In this document: positions 10,155-21,585 of the stretch, one piece after another | Position numbering within the stretch: the first letter of the stretch is position 1 | How the letters are laid out: each line of letters begins with the position of its first letter | From: Byssothecium circinans | Lineage: Eukaryota > Ascomycota > Dothideomycetes > Pleosporales > Massarinaceae | NCBI GenBank assembly: GCA_010015675.1 | Contig: ML977021.1 | Location: forward strand, 10,368 to 71,596 | Reading direction: 5' to 3' | Length of the DNA stretch: 61,229 bases | Translations under genes and position numbers: made by a program | The notes under the pieces: generated by a model | What the model was told of the DNA's origin: nothing | Seen by the model: only the letters and a program-made list of their open reading frames with translations | The model's database searches: none

Positions 10155-12812
10155 TTACGCCGCAGGCCTTGCCCCAGTAACCACAACCTGCATACTCAAC
10201 CTCTCCAAAAACCCACTCAAATCCTCCTTCCGAACCTCAATCACACATGCCTCAAAGCTATCCTGCTTCACGCCAACCTTCCCGTGCATCTCATCCACGA
10301 CATCTCGAAAAGCCTGCCCAAAACGATTCCGCCCCGCGCCTCTCGCCTGTTCAGCCTCTTCGTCGTCGTCATCATCATCGTCCTCTTCCTCAGTCTCTTC
10401 TTCTTCATCCTCCTCTTCTTCAGACTCCGAGAAATTAGAGAGGATATCTTCACCCGCCCTCTCCATCTGCGCAAGCCTCTTCTCCCTCCTTTTCTGCTTC
10501 TCTGTGAGTTTAGCCATCTTCTTCGCTTCTTTAGCTTTGAGCTTCGCGTCGCGTTTAGCGAGTCGTTCACGCGTTGTATGCGCAGTGCTGTTGTTTCCGC
10601 CGCCGCCGAGACCGACGACGATGTACATTCCCCTTGTCTCGTCGAGGCCTGCCATTACGAGCTCGGAGCCTTTGCCTTTCTTCGTACCATTGAGTTCGAC
10701 GATCGCTTCTGCGATCCAGAGCGCGAGTTTAGTGAGGGCGCCGGGATGAGTGAAGAGTTGGACGTCTGGACCTTCTTTTACAACGGCCATGCGGAAAGCG
10801 CGGAGGTGGCGGATCTGCTTCTTTTCGATTAGGGCGGTACCGGTGCGTAGGATAGCTTTGTGGAGGTACTGGGCTGTGTGGATGTGGTCGACAAGGAGAT
10901 CGATGTCGTTGAGCGCATCGTAGGCTGTCCAGAAGCGTGCGGTGATGTGTTCTTGGGCAGAGTTTTCTTGCCAGTTAACAGGCGTTTCCTCGTTGTTTTC
11001 TTGTGTGCCGACGAAGTTTGAGGAGTCCAGGGCAGATGCAGTGAGGGACTTTGCGTCGCCGACTTCGAGGATGGCGCCGAGAATCACGCATGTGTCGATG
11101 GCGGATAAGCATGCTTTCCAGCCCCAAAAGCGCACAAATCCCCATCCGTCTTTGGAGTCGTTGCTGCGGGGAGCGGGGGGGACAAGGCCGTCGAGTCCGT
11201 AATGAGGCGCGAAACGTAGAAGACGTTCACGCAGCCCGCGCTTCAGCTCCATGTCCATGTGCGTGTAGTTTTGCTTGCATTGGGTGAGGCTAACGCCCAT
11301 TTTTGCGAGCAGCTTGTCAAGTCGTCGTCGACCTGCGTCACTCCAGATGTGCAGGCGGGCAGAGAGGTAAGGTGAGTGTAACATGCTTTCATATAGACTC
11401 CAGTGTCGGAGAAGCAGGAAACGAGGTTCGGGAGATAGGCGTATTGATTTGTCGGTTGGAGATCGGGCACTGGTCGGGATGACACCAGTTGAATCGCCCA
11501 TGCTTGTTTCGCGGGCGAAGTCTTTGGCATCCATGGGGTTGAGGCGACGGACTTCATCTCGCAGAACACCGCGGATGCGCTCTCCTCGATCACCGTTCCA
11601 GCCCGATGAGCCTCCTGCTGTTGACAGTGGGTTGAGACCAATGCCATTTCCTGTCTTTCCGTAGAGCTCCAAACTGCTGACACCGACAATGGCATTCCAG
11701 AGAAGGTCATTGTCCTCTCGGCCGAGCTCAGATGCTAGCGAATACACAAGCGAAGAAACCGGTTCCGAGTAAGAAGATCCACCGTCGTAGTAATTAGCAA
11801 TAATTTGGTCGTACCTTTCTCTTCGATCTCGCAATTGTTGGCGGAGCTGTTTCATGGATTGCTTCTTCGGGGCCGCAACGATTGGCGATGTTGATCTACT
11901 CCGCGACCCTGCTCGAGAGAAGTCTGAGGATCCATCAAGAATCCTGAGTCCGTGCCGTGGCCGCCTCTCACGCGGTGATGGTATTGATCCTCCCTATCAA
12001 GACGTTAGCAATGATTCTGACCTGAACCGGCGTGGACGCACTGAGTTGCTTCGTCTTCGCTGAAATGGACGCTCATCGTCATCCATGTCCTCATCGTCAT
12101 CATCATCCTCGCCCAAGGACTTCCTTTTCTGACCTGATACTGGAGGTTCTTCCTCATCATCTTCCCCTGATGCATGCTCTTCTTCATCCCCGTCCGCATC
12201 CTCATCCTCATCTCCCACCTCCGGCATTTCGCTGAGCCCACAATATGCCTCCTTCTCTTTCTTCATCTCTTCCTCGATATCACCATCATCGAAGACTATC
12301 ACTCCTCCTTTTGTGGACCTATACGACTGCGGAAGTTGTCCCTTCTCCACGCCAGGTACGTCCCGCACGAGCTCACCTGTTGCTGGATCCTCTGCAGCAG
12401 GCACGTCGAACACGTTCGTCAAATTGTATGGTCGCCTCGCATCCATGACCCAGACTTCAACATCCCCTGTCCCTTTGCTCCCAGTCTCTTCATTGAAGTC
12501 CAGTCCAAACATCTCTTCCAAGTCCACCATGCCACCAACCCCCAAACATATAACGAGACCTCCGCTGCCACCTGAATATGTCCGCATAGGTTTTACGAGA
12601 TCATCTGCCGCTTTATATAGGTCTACGAAGCCGGAAACTGGCTGGATCTTGTGGGGTATGTAGTCGCGTTTTAGCATCGCGGTAAGGATACGGCATGCGC
12701 AAAGCGCGTCGGGCTCGAGTCCGACGAGTACAAGGATAGGCGATGCTGCGGCATGATTCCGTTTGACGAGAGATTGGTACAGGTGCGCGATTAGCCCCCT
12801 AGGAAGGTACAT
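10155..12812 (-). CDS. cdc45: replication initiation factor Cdc45
   Basis: Cdc45 joins MCM2-7 and GINS in the CMG helicase that unwinds origins and forks. Start at ATG 12812 (MYLPRGLIAHLYQSL). Exon 12812-12042 joins 11993-10155 across a 48-bp intron (11994-12041, donor GTGCGT, branch TGCTAAC) in phase 0, giving 869 aa. Diagnostic blocks: ILVLVGLEPDALCACRILT, VWVMDARRPYNLTNVF, then in exon 2 LRHWSLYESMLHSPYLSA, QCKQNYTHMD, YGLDGLVPPAPRS, RFWTAYDAL and FTHPGALTKLALWI. Two strongly acidic tracts (about residues 200-245 and 790-820) flank the core; the first is usual for Cdc45, and the second lies before the last 50 residues. Ser/Arg-rich sequence on both sides of the intron looks disordered and could be phosphorylated. 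Confidence 0.97.
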
Positions 12813-13339
12813 GGTGATGAGGTGCGGGCGTGAATGCGAAAGTCGGGTTACGCGTAGGACGCGTTTGGCGGGTTTTGGGCAGTGTTTAGTAGGTACACGC
12901 AATCATTGCTCGGTAATAAAAGTATTGGAAAATAATAGAAGGTGGGAGGTGAGAATGAGCCTGGGACGAAGCAATTGGCAGCAGTGTGAATGGGAACAGT
13001 GGAAGTGCTCAGATGCACCCGTGGGCGAGCACGCGTCAAAGGGCGCTAACGCGAATTCGGGATGGTCGGAAAGCGACGTGCCTCCCTTCCGATCCACTCC
13101 CGACGGTTTACCTTTCTTCTCACCACTCACGTCATCATTGATTTCACCATTACTGTTGTATCATCAATGTGATGCATGTATTTGCTCAAGATTTGGGAAT
13201 CACTCGACAGACGCGTTGATGGATTGCTACCAGCCATTCCCGCTGTCAGACGTCTGCTAAATGTACTCTGCATTCCACGATAAACTCCAAGATCCATCTT
13301 TAATTCTATCTTTTATTGTACAGGCGTAAATTGGAATCT
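12813..13339. other. intergenic, cdc45 promoter and aquaporin 3' region
   Basis: 527 bp between the cdc45 start (minus strand) and the aquaglyceroporin stop (minus strand). No coding signal. It must contain the cdc45 promoter; I cannot point to a specific site. Confidence 0.5.
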
Positions 13340-14648
13340 TCACACAATGCCCTCATCTTTGGCCTTTCGATGTCTCTCTCTCCGGGCCTTTAATGCGTAG
13401 CTAGGGCTGAAAACATGCTTGAGGCCTAACCATGGCGTATTCACCGGACTTCGTCCCGTGTATATGAAAACATCATACAACAATCCGCCAAAAGCGCAAC
13501 CACAGAAGGGAGCAACCATCGGAACCTACTTTCAATCAGCACTGTCTTGGACTAATCAGATGGTCGAGGCGCTTACCCAGAAGTAATATCCACCAGCCGA
13601 CCAGACTTGCGGACCATAACCAACAGCATACGACATCAACCGAGGCCCAAAGTCACGGGCTAGGTTGATTGCATAGCCAGTCTGCCATCCAAACGCGGCA
13701 CCGATGCCATAGACCAGAAAGAGGAGGCATAGAGGGACCAGTTTGCTACTCTGCATCTGTCAGCGACCATCTACGGTCTGGCTTTCGGGTTCTCACCTTG
13801 ACTCCTCCGTTGTTGCTACGATCTGTCAATGCAAATATTACGAACATCAAGATCGCACTCGCAACGAATTCGGATATGAGCTGAGTGCCATTGCTCAAGA
13901 AAGGCTGCGGATACGTGCAAAATATTCCTGCTGTGGCTTTTGGAGCTGGTGGTACAGTTCTTATCCCCGGACCGCCTTCAAAGGAATCGATAGCGGCGTA
14001 GTAGTTGGCATACACGATACCAGATCCGATGAAGGCGCCTAGTACTTCGGCAATAAAGTAGATAGGGAATCTTCGCCACGGTAGCTGTCTGAAGAAGCAG
14101 TTGCAGAATAGGACCGCTGGATTGAGGTATCCACCGGAATCGCCAGCCACATAAACACCTAGCATGACACCTATCCCCCAACTGGGACTGTTAGCCTTTG
14201 ACTTCGAGAGAATGACCCAATAGCAAACTGGAACTTACCACCATGCGATACTCTGATATGATCCAGATTTATTTCCCGATAGCACTACTTGCGCAACGCT
14301 TCCATCGCCAAACAGAACCAGAATCATAGTACCGAAGAATTCCGCGAATGGTTCCCTCAGCGCAATCCTAACTCGTGACCACAACAGCTTTTGACGCTCA
14401 TCATGATCATGCTCCTGGTCGAGGGGCGCGACAGGGTGCAAGCCGAGGGTCGATCGCGTCCGCTGAAGGTGTGAAGAAGCGCTCTCAGACGAGGTGAACG
14501 ATACCCTCTTTTTAGTGCTCGAGAGTGCAGATGATATGTCTTTCACATTGTCCGATTTGGTGGGACTGACATTCGATGCGAGTTCGAGTCGAAGTGATCC
14601 ATCGTCGGCAACCCAGTCGTGGGTTTTGACCTCTAGATTGGTATCCAT
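13340..14648 (-). CDS. aquaglyceroporin (MIP family) with NPA and NLA motifs
   Basis: Membrane channel for glycerol and/or water. Four exons, 14648-14239, 14181-13797, 13750-13577 and 13525-13340, give 384 aa; all joins keep frame (SIAW/CWGIGVMLG, GGVK/SSKLV, YYFW/VPMVAPF). A hydrophilic N-terminus of about 100 residues is followed by six helices. The first half-helix has GGYLNPAVLFCN, the second GYAINLARDFGPR, so the second NPA box reads NLA, as known for yeast Fps1. The conserved Arg of the selectivity filter (NLAR) is kept. The acceptor of the second intron could also be six bases earlier, adding Met-Gln. An in-frame upstream mini-exon (14806-14737, donor GTAAGT, weak AAG acceptor) would give a longer N-terminus; I prefer ATG 14648. 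Confidence 0.93.
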
Positions 14649-17600
14649 GAATGCTGTCACTGCATGCAGCGAGTCAGACGTGCCTATTTCCACTTGCCAA
14701 ATAAGAAAGATAGGCCCCAGTGAAAATGAGACTTACGGGTGAGGAGTAAAGTTACTGCAGAGCAAATAAAGTCGGATGCACCGCATAGTAAGAGGTGCAG
14801 CACCATCTTAATACCTCAACCTATGGCCTAGCCCAGCGTATTGGTGTCCTTCCCATCGCCGTCGTCGTCCACTGAACCCAAATTAATAAAAAATCAGGAA
14901 TATTCTGTGACATATAGTCAAGGAAATGATACTGCAGATTGGTTCGTACCCACCACAAGATGGCCGACTGAGCGGAAGTGTAACGGAACAGAAAGACATG
15001 ACTGGGAAGGATCCAACCACCATCTCCCAACATCTTCACTTTTCCTTGATACGGTTTAGTACCGGTCACAGAGAGTTGGTAAAACGACACAGTGATGTTG
15101 GTGCTGCATAGGTCTGGGAGCCCTTGCGTATGCATCGTCACTGTAGTTCATATCCTTGGAAGGAGTCTAGTTGAGCACCACAGCTGGTGGCCTAATAGCA
15201 TCGATATTCCATAGCGCAAAGCGTTCACAGATGATACATACCTCCAGTATGTCTAAAACACGTCAATTTATGAAGGTTCCAACGTGGAACCCAACGCCTA
15301 CTACCCCGCGCCTGTACTCCGAACTGGAGATACAATGTCGTACATGCGTGGCGATGCCACAGTCCCCAGCATCATCTGCTCTATGATGCGGTGATGGCCG
15401 CGGTTGTAATAAAACGCCTCGGGGCCTTATCGTGGGGGACATTGGCACGTTCCACGGCATTTTGAGGTATTGGTTCTGCTGATGCGATAAGTTCTGTGGT
15501 CATTCAATGCCGCCTTGTTGGCTGAGACACGAAATGGTGCTCGTAGGGAAGTGCTCCCGCGATTAATCACTAAGACGTGATCAATTTTTCTAATGGCGCC
15601 AACAATTGGTCCTGTAGGTACATGTGGCCTGAATTCCCAGAGTCGAATCTTTTTAGAGATGAAAGATTCACGGTGAAGATCAGTAGTTGGAGCTATGACG
15701 GTGGTGGTTGTGATCGTCTGATGCTTAATCAGCGTCGGAGAATTTTGATGCACGTGTGCGACTTCATCCCGTCACTCCAGGATATCATCACTCACCTCCT
15801 TCATTCCATTAAATCGATTAACCTCTCATTCTACATTTTGTTGCCCGCCCACGGGCCACGATCGTACGACATGTTGTCCCCATGACATCCCCCAACTGCC
15901 ACGCGTCTGCAAATGTGACAGCAAGAACATGCCTGTACGAACGGATATTGGCTCAACGAACGCCTAGTTTGCGGGAATACACCTGTACGATTTGGTACTT
16001 AATTGAATCCACAAGCTTCTCTACACTTTACTCCTTCTTAACCTAATCCTTATTTCTTAATCATAGTGTTGGGAGCGGTGAAGTATATGGCGGCTTTTCG
16101 CCACTTGACTGTTTTAGTTGGGAAGCCGGCAAACAGCGCATAACTCAAGTTTCTCTCTTCTTTTTGGTCACATACAATCTTTCTAAACTCTTTGTTTGTT
16201 CAGTTGTTCCAGTTAGGCATAAGGCTACCTGAAGATGTTTCTCTGTCTCTTTACCTCACTCACTTCATCTCTTGACATCTTATTGCGGATTCACCGATCC
16301 ATCTTCACTCATTCTTTCTTCAATAGCCGCTCTCTTCGTCTGCTCAATTCAAAAGCCTACCTAGAAACCTTTTATTAACCCGTTCATTTTGTCGTTCCCC
16401 TCACCCTCAGTCAAGTCATGTCATCCGGCTCGTTGTGAGCATTCCAGATGGCGCAACAGGCAGCCTTCTAGGCTTTTGCGAGCCATGTCTACTCCATCTG
16501 CTGCTGTAAATAGGCAGTCTGTGACAGATATACTTGCGCGTCAACCCACGTGTACGAGATCCAATCCGACAATCCGACATACGAAGTGCACTGGGCATGC
16601 CAGCATACAACAGTCTCATGATCCCGATACAATCAAATCCCGACCCACCACGGCCTCCCAGCAAACGCTCTTTATCGCGCACAGCCCTCCCTCTCCCCTC
16701 ACGCACGCAAACGCTCAAATACCCCGCCCACACAAATCGAATTTCATAGCTCCTCTATATATATTTAATTATTGTCCAAAATCTTCAAGCTAGGAACTGC
16801 AAATACACCTCGGACGTTCGATGGTCCAGCGGGAAACCGTTGCGACTTGAAAACTAAAGTATGGTAGAAAGCTAGTTTCGCACCCTTTCTACGGGATACG
16901 TCACTGATACGTCACACGGTACCGGGTTAGGGGGCCATAGCCCGGGTTGGATGTCGGTGACTGCTTCTCAGTGTAAGACCGCCTGACCCTAGGGGTTAGA
17001 GTTAGATGTCGGTATCTGTTCCATAGGGTTCAGTGTAATACCGCCCTTCCATGTGTTGGATGTCGGTATCTAGTTAGCTAGTGTAATACCGCCTCTCTCT
17101 ACCTTTTTGCTTTTCTAAAATCAAGACTAATGAGGGCTGGGGTTCGATTCTTGCATGTGGCTATTTTTTTTGTTTAGCCTTACATAATCTCCCTACTTGC
17201 TTTGAACGGATCTTTTTCAACATGCATGTATGGCGGGTGAGTAATAACTTCAGTATCTTTACACTCTTGGTTTGTATATTTACGGTAAGCCTAGGATTAC
17301 TTGTAAGTCTTGTTCGTACACGTCCCCCAGAGGAGTAATGAAATTTCCTGATAGGACTGAATAGGTACCATTGTTCACCGTGCTGATTGTAGTTAGATTG
17401 CTGAATAACGTTCAAAGCTGTTTGGAGCCTAACAATTCCTCAACGACGTAACCAAAAATCGTCCTGCGCCACATAGAGCTGGGTGCCTACCGTAGTTCAC
17501 CCTGCTAATTATAATTAGGTCGCTCAAGAAGCTTTCTAATCCTATAAGTCCATTGGTACGTTTAAAGCCGTTTCAGGATCAACATTTCCACCCCTCAGTA

Positions 17601-17748
17601 TATTTAAACTCGTCCCCCCTCCGTCGTGATCCTTCTCCCTAAAAAATCTTTCCACAGCTCTCCCAAGCAAGACTCTCAAAATTCCCACCGCGCAAGCACC
17701 GCAACGCGAACCCGACCGCAGATTTCTTCGACACCGATACAAACAAAC
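14649..17748. other. 3.1-kb gene-poor intergenic region
   Basis: No open frame here has a recognisable motif or a convincing ATG; the frame at 15753-15427 (minus) begins with GTG and resembles nothing known to me. The notable content is the hairpin-repeat unit near 16.8-17.2 kb, listed separately. From about 15.9 to 16.4 kb the sequence is pyrimidine-rich, like a fungal promoter or 5' leader, but no gene follows it directly. Confidence 0.5.
16822..17171 (+). repeat. SINE-like or structured RNA unit: Pol III A-box, three hairpin repeats, B-box, T8
   Basis: TGGTCCAGCGG at 16822-16832 fits the Pol III A-box consensus TRGYNNARNGG exactly. GGTTCGATTCT at 17141-17151 fits the B-box except the last base. 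A T8 run, as in a Pol III terminator, follows at 17164-17171. Between the boxes lie three direct copies of a 38-45-nt unit (16946-16983, 17001-17045, 17055-17093) of the form GTTRGATGTCGGTATC...AGTGTAATACCGCC. The ends of each copy pair with each other (CGGTAT/ATACCG, shortened to CGGT/ACCG in copy 1). The A-to-B spacing of about 310 bp is far longer than in a tRNA or ordinary SINE, and I could not fold a tRNA cloverleaf. Function unknown; a chance pairing of boxes is possible. Confidence 0.45.
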
Positions 17749-18351
17749 ATGTCGAACTACACGAACAAGGCGGACTTTCTGGCCGACGGCGTGGACGCAT
17801 CCCACCTTCCCGCCACCGAGATGGACTGCCCCATCTGCAGGGAGTCTCTCATCACAGCCGAGACGCTCACAAAGGCCACAACCAACACCACCGACGCCAT
17901 CGAGCACGAGCACGAGCATGAGCATGAGCACGATGGCACAGCACCCAAACCCGACCCCAAATCCGCCATCCTCATCAAAGCTTGCAGCCACATCTTCTGC
18001 ACTGGATGCATCAACGAATGGCTTCAAGAATCCGGCACATGCCCGATGTGTCGAAAAGAACTTTTCACCCGCGCTCCGCCAACGAGCGGGGACTTCTATC
18101 TAATGGCAGCGGAGGAGGGCGAGGAGGAAGACGACGACGATGACGACGAATCGAGCGAAGACGATTTGGATTCCATGGACGGGTTTGAGTATGAATACGG
18201 GACCGAAACTGCGGTTCTGGTACATGGGAGCGAGGTTGCGGATGCGGATGCAGAGGAGCAGCGCATGTCTTTTTACTTGCACGCGAGGAGGGTGCAGGAG
18301 CTGTGCCCGGTGGTCTTTGAGGCTCTAAGGCTCGCGAGGGGGGAGGTATGA
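17749..18351 (+). CDS. RING-finger (C3HC4) protein, probable E3 ubiquitin ligase
   Basis: Single-exon, 200 aa, starting at ATG 17749 (MSNYTNKADFL). The zinc ligands of a C3HC4 RING are visible: Cys27-x2-Cys30, Cys79-x-His81-x2-Cys84-x2-Cys87, Cys98-x2-Cys101 (CPIC, CSHIFCTGC, CPMC). RING domains recruit E2 enzymes, so a ubiquitin-ligase role is likely, but no substrate module is recognisable. The loop between the second and third cysteine is unusually long (48 residues) and carries a His-Glu dipeptide repeat (IEHEHEHEHEHD). An acidic run (about residues 123-143) follows the RING. There is no transmembrane segment. Confidence 0.9.
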   Translation: MSNYTNKADFLADGVDASHLPATEMDCPICRESLITAETLTKATTNTTDAIEHEHEHEHEHDGTAPKPDPKSAILIKACSHIFCTGCINEWLQESGTCPMCRKELFTRAPPTSGDFYLMAAEEGEEEDDDDDDESSEDDLDSMDGFEYEYGTETAVLVHGSEVADADAEEQRMSFYLHARRVQELCPVVFEALRLARGEV

Positions 18352-18860
18352 TAGGTGCATGATAGTGGGTAGTGGGGGAGGGACGCTCCGCTTGGAATGG
18401 GGGTTGTTGGGATTCGTTGATCGATGGGTGTGAAAATGAGCTGGTTTGGTTCGGTTGCGCTGTGTGGAGGATGCATGGGGCGAAATTAGCGAAGGGTGGG
18501 TGTATTATCACAGACGCGCTTGATGGCATTGGGAAACGGTGCCGGTGGTCCAGCATTGGCGTTTTTATAAGCAGGCGTTGTTCTGAAAATCCTCGGGAGG
18601 CGATTCGGAGGTTTTGTCTAGAATTCATTCTTTTTCTTTTTCAAATAAGTAACGTTAACTATTACTGTACACATGAGCTCTTGTGTAGCGTGACTGTAGC
18701 GAGCCACGCTCAACGCACTAATTAGAGATGAATGATATGCTTCGTTTATTTTGATACGAAGGTCAGCTTTAAAGTATTTGGAAAAATTCCATTCAGAAGA
18801 ACGATGAAAGCTATCACAGAAAAGTTCAATGGGCTCGATTTACATTCCCCAAGAGCTTTA
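18352..18860. other. convergent intergenic gap
   Basis: 509 bp between the RING-protein stop and the alpha-galactosidase stop, becoming AT-rich toward 18.6-18.8 kb. 3' UTR sequence; nothing else seen. Confidence 0.5.
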
Positions 18861-20495
18861 CTACTCCAACTTAACCCCTCCCGGTAACGCAACAACCTGA
18901 CTGTCTACCTCATTCCCACATTTCCTCGCCGCCACACCACCCCTCCCGATCTCCGTCAAGCAAAGCCCCCTCGCCTTATTCACCAGATTCCCACTAACGC
19001 CATAGCTCCACACCTGACTCTTGTCACTCCCCTCGCACCTACGCAAACCAACATCATCCCCATCAGCAGTCAAACACAACCCCTCTTTCGCCAAAGACGT
19101 CACAAGCCCTTGTGCCGAGACCTGCCAGACCTGCTCGTCCTCGCCATCACACGCCGCGAACCTGACCGACGGGGAGTGATGCGAGGACGACAGCGTGAGA
19201 CAGTTGAGCGAGAACGTGTTGAAGATCTGGCCGGTTGGCGTAACGCTAAGTTTCTTGTCACTTGAGATGCGGTATATAGCAGTTTCGTGGGCCTTGAGCT
19301 TGGTGCTGATTTCCCCACGCACAGTGCTTGTTTTGCCGGTCCAGAGATCTTTTGCTTTGTACTGCGCGTCTGCATCGATACCGAGCCTTTCAATGGGGAT
19401 TCTAGCCGTGCTTGTCCTATTGCCCTTGTTCAAGATCGTGAGGAGTCGATCGCCGTTTTCAAGGTTCTTAGTGAGCACGTCGATGGCATCGGTTTGGGAG
19501 ACGAGAGTTGCTTGTTCACAGAGCGCGTCCTGATCAACGGCGATGATTTCCTTGTTAGTTAAGTACTCAATCTCCTCTTTCTTGAGGTCAGGGATCCAAG
19601 CGCTCAGGATGAGTGGGGCGGAGAAAGAGCTCCACAGAGCAAAATGCGTCTTCTTCTCGTCCAGACTGAGGTCGGGCCAGTCGACGATGAGAAAGTCCGG
19701 GTCGTTGAAGAAGCCGCAGGTTTGGTAGCGAGAGAGCCTGACTTCCATTATGTAATTGTTCATCATGGACTCCCAATGACCTCCAGGCTCAAAGGTATTC
19801 GTGGGGTTGTTGCCGTAGACTTTGATGTCATCCGAGTGTCGCGCGAGCTCGCCGTTTCTGCGCACGTAGTCCATGGTGCGGTACCAGTCTGTGTTGTTTT
19901 GATCGAGGTGGAAGTTTGGGCTGAAGTAGGCGGGCGCGGATTGCGAGAAGATGAAGGGTTTCTTGAGTTTTGTGTGGAGGATTTCATGCCAGAGTTCGTA
20001 TCGGTATTGGAATTCTTCGTAGTATGAGCGGCCTTTTTGAAGGTCCATGTGGCAACCGTCGACTTTGAGGTAGTCGACACCCCATTTTTCAAACGTCTTT
20101 GAGTCAAGCTCTTCGTGGTCTTGTGACCCGGGATACCACCCACAGGACATGTTCCCTGAATTTGTGTAAATGCCGAAGCTGAATCCGCGCTTATGCAGGT
20201 AGTCCCCAAGCCAGGGCATACCATGGGGAAATAGTGTGGTGTTCCATTCAAGCTCGCCTTTTGCGTTGCGTTCTGTCTTGGACCAACAGTCGTCAAGATT
20301 GATGTTGTTGTAGCCAGCGGCTAGGAGCCCATTATTTGCCATTTCATCTGCGGTCCTGGTGAAGAGCGTCTCGTTCAAGTTGCACATGAAGCGCGCCCAA
20401 TTGTTGAAGCCCATGGGAGGTCGAGGGGAGACTGTGGGGTCTGCAAGTGCCGCTGCTGCCAAGGTGGCATGAAGTAGGTGCTTTATTGTAGCCAT
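18861..20495 (-). CDS. secreted GH27 alpha-galactosidase with C-terminal ricin-type (CBM13) module
   Basis: Hydrolyses terminal alpha-1,6-galactose from galactomannans, melibiose and raffinose sugars outside the cell. Intronless, 544 aa from ATG 20495. A signal peptide (MATIKHLLHATLAAAALA) precedes the GH27 barrel: PPMGFNNWARF, NINLDDCWS, GIYTNSGNMSCGWYPGS, the nucleophile Asp in YLKVDGCHMD, and the acid/base Asp region in FFNDPDFLIVDWP. A beta-sandwich domain follows (about 330-415). The last 120 residues carry ricin B-like repeats with paired Cys and QVW motifs (DEQVWQVSA, SQVWSYGVSG, LCLTADGDD). An upstream in-frame Met exists, but its extra N-terminus has no signal-peptide logic, so 20495 is preferred. 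Confidence 0.96.
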   Translation of the reverse strand: MATIKHLLHATLAAAALADPTVSPRPPMGFNNWARFMCNLNETLFTRTADEMANNGLLAAGYNNINLDDCWSKTERNAKGELEWNTTLFPHGMPWLGDYLHKRGFSFGIYTNSGNMSCGWYPGSQDHEELDSKTFEKWGVDYLKVDGCHMDLQKGRSYYEEFQYRYELWHEILHTKLKKPFIFSQSAPAYFSPNFHLDQNNTDWYRTMDYVRRNGELARHSDDIKVYGNNPTNTFEPGGHWESMMNNYIMEVRLSRYQTCGFFNDPDFLIVDWPDLSLDEKKTHFALWSSFSAPLILSAWIPDLKKEEIEYLTNKEIIAVDQDALCEQATLVSQTDAIDVLTKNLENGDRLLTILNKGNRTSTARIPIERLGIDADAQYKAKDLWTGKTSTVRGEISTKLKAHETAIYRISSDKKLSVTPTGQIFNTFSLNCLTLSSSHHSPSVRFAACDGEDEQVWQVSAQGLVTSLAKEGLCLTADGDDVGLRRCEGSDKSQVWSYGVSGNLVNKARGLCLTEIGRGGVAARKCGNEVDSQVVALPGGVKLE

Positions 20496-21585
20496 TGTTT
20501 GTACACAACTTGAACAAAGATTATTCAAGAGTGGTAGGCCGACTTCGTGGTCCCTCGAGACGGTGCTGGAGTTGACAATAGAACCAGGAAAGCGACGTTC
20601 GAGGAAATATAGCAGAGAAGATAAAGACAAAACAACAAATGTGGAAAATACCATAGACCTAAATATCCTATACCCCTCCATCGCCACCAAGCTTCTGCGT
20701 AGTGAGCGATTCCCCGCTCCGGAAAGGTCGACGGATCGTCAGTTTAACCGGCGTGGCTAACATAGGCAATGGGACGTTGTTCTAGCCTTGGGAGGTGTGG
20801 ATGTTCCATTGTAACTTCGCATCGTCGTGCATACTGACTGTAACCGCAATCTGCAGAGCCCTTGTATTACGGAAGCTGCATGTAGCTACAGGGGCCCGAA
20901 CCGGGTCGGTTGATATTAATCTTTGGACATGTGCATACGTGTACGCACCGCGTTCATTATCACGAGTTCACGTCCAGGCTCTTAGAAGCATTGGACTATG
21001 ATTATACGAACAAGAAACGAGCTTGGTGAGACGTACACGGCAATGTGGGTACCATGGTATTGTTTTGACGAGGAAATGGACGTGGAAAACAGTTTTCCCT
21101 GCGGAGGACATGCAAGAACAGCTTTAAGCGAATGCATGGACAAGGAAGCTCAATACCGTTCTGTTACTGTGATATATGCAGTTCTATGAGTAAATCAGTC
21201 TCGTGATGGAGTGCCCTCTCATCGAAGGGGGCTGAAGTGTTCGGTTGCAGGTCTACCCGTCAGTTTTCTTGTAGAAGGTACAGAATTTGTTCAATGATTT
21301 TGGCGGATGCATATCTTGTCGTAAGACTGCTACGATACATAACGTCGGGAGAGAGGTTGGATGGATGATCCATCATGAATTGGGTGCGGTGGTGTCATTG
21401 CTTAGTCACTTATGTGGCGTTGTGGCTCAATTGCCCCGCTGTCATCAAGTCACCCCGCTGGCTCACGCTTCGAGTCATCACACGTCTTGCCTCTGCGCCT
21501 ACAATATAAAGGCTTCTTGCGACCCTTGATTGTGAAAGACAAACCTCGAATCCAGTACTTATATATACGAACTCAGTCAAGCAAC
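20496..21585. other. divergent intergenic region, GH27 / LSO2 homologue
   Basis: About 1.1 kb holding both promoters. TATAAAGG at 21505-21512 lies 81 bp upstream of the LSO2-type start and is a reasonable TATA box. No gene recognised; the short open frames on the plus strand look random. Confidence 0.5.

Noticed and set aside
10284..10832. 182-codon plus-strand frame with Leu/Phe-rich hydrophobic runs
   Set aside because: Antisense to the acidic tract of cdc45; GAA/GAG codons read as TTC/CTC on the other strand.
11994..12041. Alternative 28-bp intron in cdc45 using GTCAGA as donor
   Set aside because: Too short to splice. The 48-bp GTGCGT...TAG intron keeps phase 0 and has a proper branch site.
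16815..17160. A tRNA gene with a very long intron
   Set aside because: A-box and B-box matches exist, but acceptor and T-stem bases do not pair and no cloverleaf can be built.
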